From NCBI GenBank assembly GCA_031841125.1, contig CM063110.1, positions 15,247,626 through 15,311,625 of the forward strand: 64,000 nt of DNA, in the 5' to 3' direction. Of this stretch, positions 41,101 through 53,100 are shown piece after piece. Numbering within the stretch: position 1 is the stretch's first letter; the number at the start of each line of letters is the position of its first letter. The translations under genes and the position numbers were made by a program. Under the pieces are notes generated by a model. It did not search any database, had not been told where the DNA came from, and was given only the letters and a program-made list of their open reading frames with translations. The DNA comes from Acanthococcus lagerstroemiae. Its lineage: Eukaryota; Arthropoda; Insecta; Hemiptera; Eriococcidae.

Positions 41101-44100
41101 TCCGTGTGGTCCGAACAGCCAATGCAGAGAGGTGAACCAGCAGGCGGTTTGTTCTTGCCTTCCCACCTACATCGGTCAGCCGCCAAACTGCAGACCGGAG
41201 TGTGTCTCGAATGCAGAGTGCGCCTATCACCTCGCATGCACCAATTATAAGTGCGTGGATCCGTGTCCGGGCACTTGCGGTCAGAACGCCGACTGCAGAG
41301 TGATACAACACAATCCGATTTGTAGCTGTAAGACTGGCTTCACCGGAGATCCTTTCTCGCGCTGTATACCAGTTCAAAGTAAGTTGATTTTAACGCAGAC
41401 GACGACGCTCGAGATGCAGCAGGCTGACCAGTTTGTAACTTCAAATTTTTGACCTCGACCATTTTCCTCAATTCCAGAACCACAAGAAACGCCGCCACCC
41501 AGACCACCTATCAACGTATGCATACCGAACCCGTGTGGACTGTACTCGGTATGTCAAGACAACGCAGGTGTGCCTGCGTGCTCTTGCATGGCCGGCTACA
41601 TCGGTGTTCCACCTAATTGCCATCCTGAATGCGTGGTGAACTCCGATTGTCCCGCAAATCTAGCCTGCATCAAACAGAAATGCCGAGACCCGTGTCCCGG
41701 ATCCTGCGGATTCAACGCTCAGTGCTCAGTGCTGAATCATATTCCGATTTGCACCTGTCTCGAAGGATACGCCGGAGACTCGTTCACGAACTGCTACCCC
41801 ATTCCGCCTCGTAAGTATTGAGCACCGCGTTCGAGATTTCTCAACAGCTTTTGTCGATTACCGATGGACTCACAGTATCTTGGTTGTATTCCAGCTCAAA
41901 AACCGGTTGCGGTCGACCCGTGTCACCCATCTCCGTGCGGTCCAAACGCTCAGTGTCACGATGGTGTGTGCACCTGTTTGTCGGAGTACCTCGGCGATCC
42001 GTATGTCGGATGTCGTCCCGAATGCGTTACAAACGAAGAATGTCCACGCAACAAAGCGTGTTCGCGCAACAAATGCGTCGATCCTTGCCCGTCCGCCCAC
42101 TGCGGCCAAAATGCCATATGCGAGGTCACCAACCACGTTCCCAATTGCATTTGCCCGCCTGGTATGACCGGCAACGCTTTCATCTTGTGTCAGGTGTATC
42201 ATGGTATGTGAACCTAGACATTTGGATGCGTATCGCAACTTTCGTAAGTTCAAATTTGTACTGACGCACGGTTGTTCGTTTCAGAACCGGTGGAAGTTCA
42301 TCCATGCAGCCCCTCGCCTTGTGGTCCGAACAGTCAGTGTCGAGAGTACAATGAACAGGCTATATGCTCGTGTCTTCTGGGCTACATTGGCAGTCCTCCA
42401 TCGTGCCGCCCCGAGTGCGTTGTCAACTCGGACTGTAATCTGAACGAGGCCTGTTCGAATCAGAAATGTCGAGATCCCTGTCCGGGTACTTGCGGCAACA
42501 ATGCGCTGTGCCACGTGAGGAACCACAACCCCATCTGCAGCTGTAGACCTGGGTACACAGGAAATCCGTTCACTGCTTGCACGATCATTGGTACGCTCTC
42601 CGAATAAGTAACATCGTGCCTGAATTACCGATGTTTCGATTTAAGTCAATTACTAATTATTTTTGCCGTTGCAGTTGAATCAGCACCACCGAAACCGGTC
42701 AACCCCTGCCAACCATCACCGTGCGGCCCGAACGCCCAGTGCCAGGTTAAAGGAGACGTACCTTCGTGCTCTTGTCTTCCCGAATTCATCGGAGCGCCGC
42801 CCAATTGCAGACCCGAGTGTATCAGCAACAGCGAGTGCGCCACCCATTTAGCGTGCATCAATCAGAAATGCAAAGATCCGTGTCCCGGTGCTTGTGCTCC
42901 GAATGCGGAATGCTACGTCGTCAGTCACACCCCTAGATGTTCGTGTGTGAACGGGTTCACTGGAAATCCTAACGTTCAGTGCACCGCTATTGTTGGTAAG
43001 CACAGTGTTGGATGATTATCGTATGGGAAATGTATCCGTTCGTTGGAATCGGCTGCTACATTGTGACGTCTTTATTTCAGAACAAAGACCACCGGAACCG
43101 AGCACTCCATGCATACCATCTCCGTGCGGCCCGAATGCAGTCTGCAGAGAGCAAAACGGTGCCGGCTCGTGCTCCTGTCTCCCCGAATACTTCGGCGATC
43201 CGTATCAAGAATGTCGACCGGAGTGTCTCGTGAACTCAGACTGCCCGTCGAACAAAGCCTGCGTCAATAATAAATGTCGGGATCCGTGCCCAGGCACGTG
43301 CGGTATCAACGCGGATTGCAGAGTGATTTCGCATGTACCCTCGTGCACGTGCTTACCATCTTACACCGGCAATCCGTTCGTGTCTTGCTCTCCTATACCT
43401 TCGGCGCCACCAGGTACGTTTGTAATTCGAAAAAGAGAAAAACCGAGACACCATTGTTTTTTTGTTTTTTTTACAGAGAAACTTACCCTCAGTGTCACTT
43501 TGTTACAGCGCCACCGGTGCCGACTAACCCGTGTCAACCATCTCCGTGTGGCTCTAACAGCCAGTGCAGAGAAGTAAACGGGCAGGCTGTGTGTTCGTGT
43601 TTGCCACAGTTCTTCGGCAGCCCTCCTAGCTGTCGACCAGAATGTGTCACGAACGCGGAGTGTCCGTTACATTTGAGCTGCATCCATCAGAAGTGCGAAG
43701 ATCCATGCCCTGGCACATGCGGTCAAAATGCCAACTGCCGCGTGGTCAACCACAGTCCGATATGTTCGTGTAAACCGCAGTACACCGGAAATCCGTTTGT
43801 TTTGTGCAGCCCTATACCAGGTACATTTTCATCTTTCTTATATGCTGAGTATAAGAATCCCTCTCTCCCCCCTGAATGGCATAAAACATTAGGTTGATTG
43901 GGAAATTACTGGACGATTATGTGAACATGAGATCCAGATAAGTAGAGAGATAGCCAGTTGTAAGAAAGGCAAGCAGTTTAGCAGATAGAAGGACATCAGT
44001 TGGACCAAAGGGAGGCAGGGAGGCAGTGAGGCAGAAAGATTCATGAGCTGATAGGCCGATTTCTCCTTTATGAGAAAATATGAAGTCGAGAGCTCAGATT

Positions 44101-47100
44101 TAGGATATCTTGTATCAGTAAGTTTATATCTTTATGTCTACGCCAGAAAAATGTTTCTGTGTTTACGTCGGACAAACTTGAAGCAAGTCAGTCGTTGTAG
44201 AAGTTCGCTTAGCTGAGAAGATTTCAAGCTACGAGTAACAGCTATAGCTGTTAGCGATGCAATGCCATGTTACAGGGCGGTGCAAACAGTAGTGGAGCTG
44301 TCTGAGAGCAAAGCATGCTGTAGGTTTTGCACCTATGTCCAGAGTGGTCACGGTGTTTCTGGGGGAGCTGATGTGGTCGCCTGATTGTAGACTAGTGCTT
44401 CCTCGAAGGCGAGGGTGTGTGTTGGATAGGCGAATGGGAGAATGGATTTAGTAGTCCTACAATCACGCCAGATGAATGTATTTGTCTCGGCGCCAGACCA
44501 ACTCGAAGCTAGTCAGAATTCAGAAATTGGGAGTTGGGATCTCCCCGACATCCTAAATCCTGCATTTAGTAGATATTGTCGGTCTGTCAGTTTATCTCTC
44601 TGTTTTTACTAGCTGTGTGGCCTCCAGTTCTTTGTGTCCTGTTTCCTTATCTATTTATCTGCCCGTTGGTTTCTTATCTCTGGTTCGTCTAGCCGTGTGG
44701 CCTCCAGTTCTTTGTATCCTGTTTCTTTATCTATCTGTCTGTTCTTGGTCTCAGTTTTATCTAGCTGTGTAGCCTCCAGCTCTTTGTGCCCTGATCTATC
44801 TGCCTATCTGTTCCTTGTCTCGGTTTTCTCTAGCTGTGGGTCCTCCAGTACTTTGTGTTTTGTTTCTGTGTCTATTGTTACGCACACATAGCTTGCAAAA
44901 CCCTAATTTCAGAGAGAAACCCGGCTCGTAGCGCGGCCATGTCGCTGGCAACTAGTCTCTCGGAGGGTTGTGTTTTACACCCTCCAGATTATGTCAGGAC
45001 TGGTGAAAGCGGCCACGATAAGGCTATATAAACTCGAACGGCGGCCGTTTGCGAGTCACTTCTTGTCGAGTCGAGGCTCCAATATAGTCTGCTTTAGTAT
45101 ACTTCGCTGAGTGCTGCATCCAAGTGTCTGGTGCACCGTTGAGGATATCTAAACAGAGAACCTTCGATACACTCCCATCGCCGCATCCAGGTGTCTGGTG
45201 CTCCGGGCACAACCCAAAGAGAGGTCGCACATTCTGATTTGATGTACTCTGCTGCGTGCTCCATCCAGGTGTCTGGTGCACCGTTGCAGGTATTCGAACC
45301 GAGAATTTTCGATACGCTCCTGTCGCAGTATCCGGGTGTCTGGTGCTCCGGGAATGAACCGAAAGGGTCGTATTCTGCATTTGACATACTCCGCTGCATG
45401 TTGCATCCAGGTGGTGCACTATTGCGGCTATTCAAATCACGAATCTTCGATATTCTCCCATCGCAGCATCCAGGTGTCTTGTGCTCCGGGATGGAACCGT
45501 CGCGACATCTACAATCTCTCGCCTAACGAGGGAAGTACTAAGCCTCGTTGTAAAACCATTCCCGTGCCAATGTCATTGTTTGTACATATTACTCTAAGAG
45601 AACGTCATAATACAGTTACGATCTTTTAACCCTAGTTATCATTTTCCCGGTGCTGACGAATCTCACAACTCTCAACTTCTATGTCTTACAACTTCCGCTC
45701 GAGGAAATCAGACACAGCGCCAAAAAGTTTACCTAACGCAACCACAGCAACCTCCTTCAGCGTAACAATGGCATCCACGCAATCTTCCCTCCGGTGTAAC
45801 AATTTCTCAAGTTTTACACATAGTGGATATAAGGAATAGATAGACAGATAGATAGACACAGAAACAAAACACAAAGTACTGGAGATCCCACAGCTAGAGA
45901 AAACTGAGACAAGGAACAGATAGGCAGATAGATCAGGACACAAAGAACTGGAAACCACACAGCTAGATAAAACAGAGATAAGAAATAGATAGATAGATAA
46001 AGAAACAAGACACAAAGAACTGGAGGCCACACCACTAGACAAAACAGAGAAAAGGAACAAACAAATAGATAAAGAAACAGGGGAAAAAGAACTGAAGGCC
46101 ATACAGCTAGACAAAACAGTTCATCTCAGTGTATGTGAGCCACCTCCCTATCTCGCTGACAAAAACGTCAGAATACGAGACAGACTAGGTGAGTCGAAGA
46201 AGCTGATCAACATTCAGGAAGACTGGCAGTTCAACACCAAGACTATTTCACTCACAATCGGATAGAATAATGAGGCACTTAGCCCCACGCAGAGAGAAAT
46301 GAAGTTAGCGTTATGCAGGGATAGGCTCGAGCAAAGCTTCAGTTGAATAGGTTGGGGCTCGAAGCGACCGTGAACTGAAGCGCCCTGCTAGGTCAACATT
46401 TAGCTATATCTTAGAAGAATTCAGAATAATTCCATGCAGTCGATTTTAGCAGCCTCATTATTCGGTAATGCCGTCTTCAGCACAAGCTGATTCACGACGA
46501 CTCTTCAACGTGCGTTTTTCATTTCACAGAACCCCCGAAACCGGCGGAACAACCTCCCGACCCATGCATACCGTCACCGTGCGGTCCGTTCGCCGAATGC
46601 CGAAACATACACGGAACGGCGTCTTGTTCCTGCCTCCACGACTACATCGGACTACCGCCTAATTGCCATCCTGAGTGCGTGAACAGTTACGAGTGCCCCA
46701 GCAACAAGGCGTGCATCAAGGAGAAGTGTCGCGATCCGTGTCCGGGTTCGTGCGGAGCCAGCGCTATCTGTAACGTGTTCAACCACATTCCCGTGTGTAC
46801 CTGTCCCGATGGCTACACCGGTGATCCGTTCACGTACTGCTCTCCGACGCCGCCTAGACCTCGTAAGTGCTGACCTATGTGTAACTTTCACCGAAACCAT
46901 GTATTCGTGGAGCCACTAATGGAACGAATGTTGTAATTTCAGAAGCTCCACCTGAAGCGGAGAAAGATCCGTGCGTGCCGAATCCGTGTGGACCGAATGC
47001 TGTCTGTAGAAACGGCCAGTGCACGTGCGTTCCCGAGTACCACGGCGATCCGTTCGTCGGTTGTCGACCCGAATGCACGATAAATGACGAGTGCCCGTCG

Positions 47101-50100
47101 AACAAAGCCTGTTTGCGGAATAAGTGCGTCGACCCGTGCCCAGGCTCTTGCGGAACCGGTGCAGTGTGCGAGGTGTACAATCACGTTGCCATTTGCACCT
47201 GTCCACAAGGTATGACTGGTAATCCATTCGCTTACTGTCGGCCTTATGAAGGTGAGTTATTGTCATCTACACATCATTCTTTCATTGATCTTGAATTTAG
47301 ATTTTCAGTTCGAGCGGTATTTATTATTTCGTCTGTTTTTAGAACCTCCGCAAACGAATCCCTGCGTTCCGTCGCCGTGCGGACCCAACAGTATATGTCG
47401 CGAGCACAATGGTCAAGCAGTGTGCACTTGTTTGTCGTCGTTCGTCGGCGCTCCGCCGATGTGTCGACCGGAGTGCGTTTCGAACTCGGAATGTCCGCCG
47501 AGCCAGGCCTGCATCAATCAGCGCTGTCAAGATCCCTGTCCCGGCACCTGCGGATTATTCGCCGAGTGCCACGTCAACAATCACAATCCCTTCTGCGCCT
47601 GCCCTCCATCCTACACCGGAAATCCATTCGTCAGATGCTATCCTTATCATCCTCCTCGTTAGTATTTCTTTTCACCTATCTGACTAGTGCGCTTGTTGAA
47701 TCTCGCGGTCGCCCGAATAACGTATTTTGTATTTCTGCTACAGCTGCAGCTGCACCCGAACAACCTCCAGCCAATCCGTGTGTTCCGTCGCCGTGCGGAC
47801 CAAACTCCGTCTGTCACGTACTGAACGAGCAAGCATCGTGCTCGTGCCAGCCCGAGTTCAGCGGCCAGCCTCCGTTCTGCCGGCCCGAGTGTATCAGTAA
47901 TTCGGAGTGCGCCAGTAACCTGGCGTGTATCAATCAGAAGTGTAAAGACCCTTGTCCGGGCTCTTGCGGCCTCTCCGCCATTTGTCACGTAACTAATCAT
48001 GTTCCCAACTGTTATTGCGAAACCGGTTACACCGGTGATCCAATTACCGCATGCTACCCGGTGCAGTGTAAGTATCACAGTATATAATAACAAGAACTTA
48101 TTTTTAATTATCAACCTGATTTTTTAGATGTGCATCGAATAATATTGACCTCTATAGTCTTTATGTTATTAAAGCTTTGTAGTCTTACATTACGTGTTAG
48201 TATGACTTACACTTAGTGTTAGTTCTAGTCTGTAGCATTATGGTATATTTTTAGCGTAGATTTATTGTTCCTCTGAGTACTTCTGAAGTGGATCTCGTTC
48301 TCTAGTCACTTTGATTACTCCGTTGTGATGGTATTGTTTTGGTCGTTTTGTTTTTGATGGTCGTCGTGGTCGCACGTTTTACGTTGTTGTCGCCTGTATG
48401 ATATGCTTTCGAATATCCGTGCATGTCAAGTGTATAAATCGTGTTTATCGGTGAATAACCGCATAAATGCAACGGCTACTTCTTTTGCACTACTTGTAAT
48501 CGAGTTCCAAGAACGGACGCTGTTGTGCATTTGCATCGATTCGTCCTGAGTGACGCGGCCTCCCGAAGGCGTTGAACTTTAACGGCTAGTGATTTACATA
48601 ACACGCGGCAGTAAACGAGGTCTTCGATCGCGTTTATTGCCACGGTGTTTTGTAAATGATGTGGAGTCAATTCAGTTCTTCGATGCTTCTGCGCAACCAG
48701 TGTCAGCAGTCCGACGGCGGCATTACAGTTTAAGTAAGCTATAACGTTGTTTCCTGTGTGTTATTGCAGCGCAACCCACACCCTCGACTCCCGTCGATCC
48801 GTGCTACCCATCGCCGTGCGGTCCGAACGCCCGGTGTCGCTCCGAGAACGGCCTGGCCGCTTGCGAATGCCTGCCCGAGTATCAAGGCAACCCGTACGAA
48901 GGCTGCAGACCCGAATGTCTGATCAGTTCGGACTGTATCATGAGCAAAGCTTGTATCAGAAACAAATGTCAGGATCCGTGTCCGGGAACCTGCGGCTTGT
49001 CCGCCATCTGCTCGGTTTCCAATCATATTCCGATTTGTTACTGTCCCGAAGGCACCACTGGTGACGCTTTCAGGGCGTGCGAACCAATACCTAAAGGTAA
49101 GCCGGAGTTTTTGTGTACTGGTATGTAGAAAATTAGGGATGTTTCCTTGATTGATATTTCAAGGGGGGGGGGCACTTGCTCATTTGTCTGATAAGTGAAT
49201 TGCCGCATATGTATCACATGTGGATCCATGGAAAGGACAGCGGACCAGTCACCCCTCTCGTAGTATTAATTTAAATTAAAAATAATTGAGTATTGGGAAA
49301 GTGTTGCGAAATTTGAAACCGTCTTCAATAATTTTAAACAAGTCTGGGAAGTGTCGACGAAGTTTCAGACTAGTTTCCAAGAGATTTCAACAAAAAGTTT
49401 GATGGAGGGTTGAAAAATCGTGATCAGTTTTTAAAAACGTTTGAAAGATTGGGAATCTTTTAAAAAGCTTTAAGCAAGCCAAAGTTTCATAATGTCATAC
49501 AAAAATGCAGACTCGTAGCCAGAGGGGTGCTAGGGGGTGCTCAGCACCTCCTAGCGCTTGCCGGAGTCCCCCCCCCCCCTCCGGCAAAACTTCGTGTATA
49601 AAATAACGAACTCCTTATATTTTTCTCGCTAGTTTTCTTCAAAACTTTTCTTTCCACTACATTTCAATGTTTATAAACTTGGCAACACTGATTTTGCTTT
49701 GAAAGAGACGAATCGTGCGTTTGTCGTTCTTTATTGTGACGTGTCACAAGAAAAGGCCCCCAGTGTCCACCCAGCGGTTTCAGACGCGCAGGCCTTTTTC
49801 TTGTGTCACATTACAATTGGACGCTGTTAAGTGCAACAGAACCAACCAACAAAATCTATTTCTTGAGAATACGTGATTCGAAGTTCAAGAGCCATGTAGA
49901 AACTATATGACGTAGCGTTTACTGATGAGTTTTTTACAACGTGAGTACACATTTTTGAATCGGGGGCCTAATTTTGAAAAATTGTACTTTTTACGCTCTT
50001 TCCAACGATACTAATAACTCATTTTGTCAACAAATGTCGGTTGATTCGGTTACGCTTGATAGCGTTCAATTCACAAACAATTTTTTTACTTCCGAAAGTT

Positions 50101-53100
50101 TGAAAATTTGGTCGTTGTTAAAGTGTTACACTTTTTTCACGCGATATATTCAATTTTTTTTTTCAATAGGTTGTCGATAAGTTGAATCACAGTTTTGACT
50201 ATGAATTTTGAGACCAAATTCAATAGGTTTATTGTAATACTGTAAATTTGCTATGTTTCTTCCAGAATGTTTGGTTTATACATTTTAAACATAATGGGAA
50301 AGTGGCTGAAAAAATTTAAGGTAAAATCCAAAAAGTGCGGGAGCCAGAATTTTCCCAGGGAGGGGGGAGGGCAAAGTAAGATTTTCAAGGAAGGAAAAGT
50401 CCGAAATTGAGTTTTTTTTTTAATCGACGATATTAGAGGACTATTTTATGAAACTGAGGGTCAAGTTACTGGTCCTGGGAAAGTGTTTTCGAAAAAACGT
50501 GTCTTAAAGGCGAAACAAATGCTTATTCTTGCATATTTTTGGGCCCCAAGGCACCTAAAATGCTGGGGGAATTTGCCTCCTTTGCCGCCCCTCGTCGCTT
50601 CCTAGACATCTTTACATTATGTACTGTATCCTCAAACCCCCTTCGGTGAACAGTCAGCATCCCTTACCACAGGTGGCTGGTTACAGGCCTGCAAGGATGT
50701 GAACTATTATAGTTTTGAACAAGTTCCATAGAGTCTTGAACGAATCTCGAGGTATGTCAAACAAGCGGGAAGGAATTCTTGAAAATTCTTGATCAAAGTT
50801 CGAATGTATGAGCAGTTGCTCCTCACGTACAGCAAATTTAAATTCGAAAATGAAAATAATTGACTGGTGGGGACATCTTACAGAATCAGAAACAAGCCTG
50901 TGAGAGTCTGCAAGAATCTTCAAGGCTTTAAAAAAAGTCTGGATAAGTTTTATGAAGTTTTCGAAAACCCCTCCAGAGTCTTAATTGAGTCTTGAAATAG
51001 TTTTCGATAAGGAAAACGTATATCAATTTTCAAAGAGTGTTGAGATCACGTTTGGAAGAGTCGAAATCTTGAAGATCCTTGAATGTAAACGAGTCTCGTA
51101 CGTCGAATTTTGAGTTAGTCTCGGCGTGTCTCAAACAAGTATGTAGGAAGTTTTAAAAATTCCAATCACGTCTTGAAGAGTGGATAAAAAGCCTTAAAAA
51201 TGTGTGCCAAAATTAAAAATTATTACTAATTTTAAATTAAAAATAATAGATTTAAAATTGAAATAATACATAATACAAAAAATAAAATTATAAAAAATTA
51301 TTTATAAATATTTTTAATTTTACAAATTAATATTTTCATTTGAATTATATTTATAAAAAATAATTTCAATTTTAATAAATAAAATTACTAAAATTAAAAA
51401 AATATAATTAACAAATGAAAATTATTTTACTGACTAAATTAAATTTATAAATTTAAAATATTGAATTGAATTATTTAAAGAAATAAAAATGCCATTGCCT
51501 CTCTCGTAGAACAAATTTAAATTAAAATACTTCAAAAATAATTAATTTGTGGGAAAGTCTTATCGAATCTGAAACAAGCCTATCAGAGTCTGAACGCGTT
51601 TTTAATAGTCTTAAACGAGCCTTTAAAATTTTTTTTGGAAGTTTGAAAGAGTATTGGAAATTTATGATCAGTTTTCAAGGAGTCCTAATCAAGATTGAAA
51701 GATAAGAAATCTTAGAAAAATCCCTAGAAACGAGTATTGAACAAGTTTGGCAGAATCTTGGACGAGTCTCGGGACATCTAAATTAACCAGGAGAAAATTG
51801 CAAATTTCAAACTCAAAAAAACAGAGAACGCAAAAAAAAAGAACAAAAGGAGAATAGGTCGTGGCCTGTCTACTGGGGAGGTGACTGTCAAGAGTTCATA
51901 TTTCTTTTGTCTCTTTGACCTGGAAGAATATTTTAACAATTACGATTAACTCTGGGAGAGTCATAGAAAGTTTTGAAAACGAATATAGGGGAAGGTAGCC
52001 CAAGATGACATAGGTTTTATCTTCACCAATTTTTTGGGCGAACTATTGACATTGGGAAAAAACTAATTGGAACCCAATAAAGTAGTATTATTTTTTTTAA
52101 TTTTTTAAATGCTTCAAAATTTGATTTTTTTAAAAATTTGTCAAGTATGTTATCTTAGGCCATATGGTTGATAAGATGACATAGATGATTTTTTTTTTTC
52201 GATTCTAAGAAGCTAGAAAAAGTGAAAAGTAAACAAATTTAGGCTTCTTTTTAAAAAATCAAAAATTGCTTTATTGTATTACAAAACAAGGTACAAAATT
52301 GACTTTGTACATATTTCACCATGGGCTTTTTCTTTTGATGGCATCAATCACAGATTTCATATTGTCTTCCCCCCAAGAACCCCTTTTAAGTTCTGGTGGG
52401 ATGAGAATTAATCATTTTGTCTGAAACAAGGTACCTATTTCAATTGATAGAATTATGAAAGTACTCATTTTGTTGTATGTTATCCCTTCCTCCGCTCACT
52501 ATGTCAACTTGTTTGCTTTCGTATCATATTTTCGAAATAGTAAAAAAAAAAATTGAAACTTACTTCTGAAAGGATAATGTAATATGGTGTTTTGAACTTA
52601 CCTTTGGCTCTTTCACTTGGAATCATTCTTGACCAAAAATAACGAAAAACGAATTTACCATCACTTTGTTGATATTTATCTCGAATAAAAATCATACATC
52701 ACAAAAAATGTAAGCAGATTTTTTTTCTAGCATTACGCAGTTGATAGATCAGTTTATAGCGACTTTTACTCGCTACAGTGTGACCAGCATTTGATGCGAA
52801 AAATTATATTTTTCGCGTGGGTAGTTTTCGAGAAATCATCGCTATGTCATCTTAGGCCACTCTCCCCTATATAGAGTATAAGAAAAAACGGTGTACAGGA
52901 CACGTTCTTTTTGTAGCCGGTACACTGATCTTCTTAGTCAACCTTTAAGGTGAAATTAGACGCGAGAAAAATATGAAAAACATTAAAAAACAGTTGATAG
53001 TAGCAACTGTAGCCTAAATTAAGGTCAGACTAAAGTAAAAGTGGTCTAATGTAATAATTTTTTGCCACATTACAGACAAAATTAGAATTCAAGTGGTTCA

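Noticed and set aside
43475..43476. Strong-looking acceptor before exon 48
   Set aside because: It would add 32 nt, shifting the frame. The acceptor at 43,507-43,508 gives the standard phase and linker.
45098..45500. Regular repeats suggestive of a CRISPR array
   Set aside because: Units are about 142 bp and diverged throughout, with no short identical repeats alternating with unique spacers, and the context is eukaryotic.
46975..48087. A 370-codon open frame spanning exons 50 to 52
   Set aside because: It reads through two introns, and exon 51 lies in a different frame. The cysteine pattern breaks in the intronic parts, so this is chance openness rather than a retained-intron protein.
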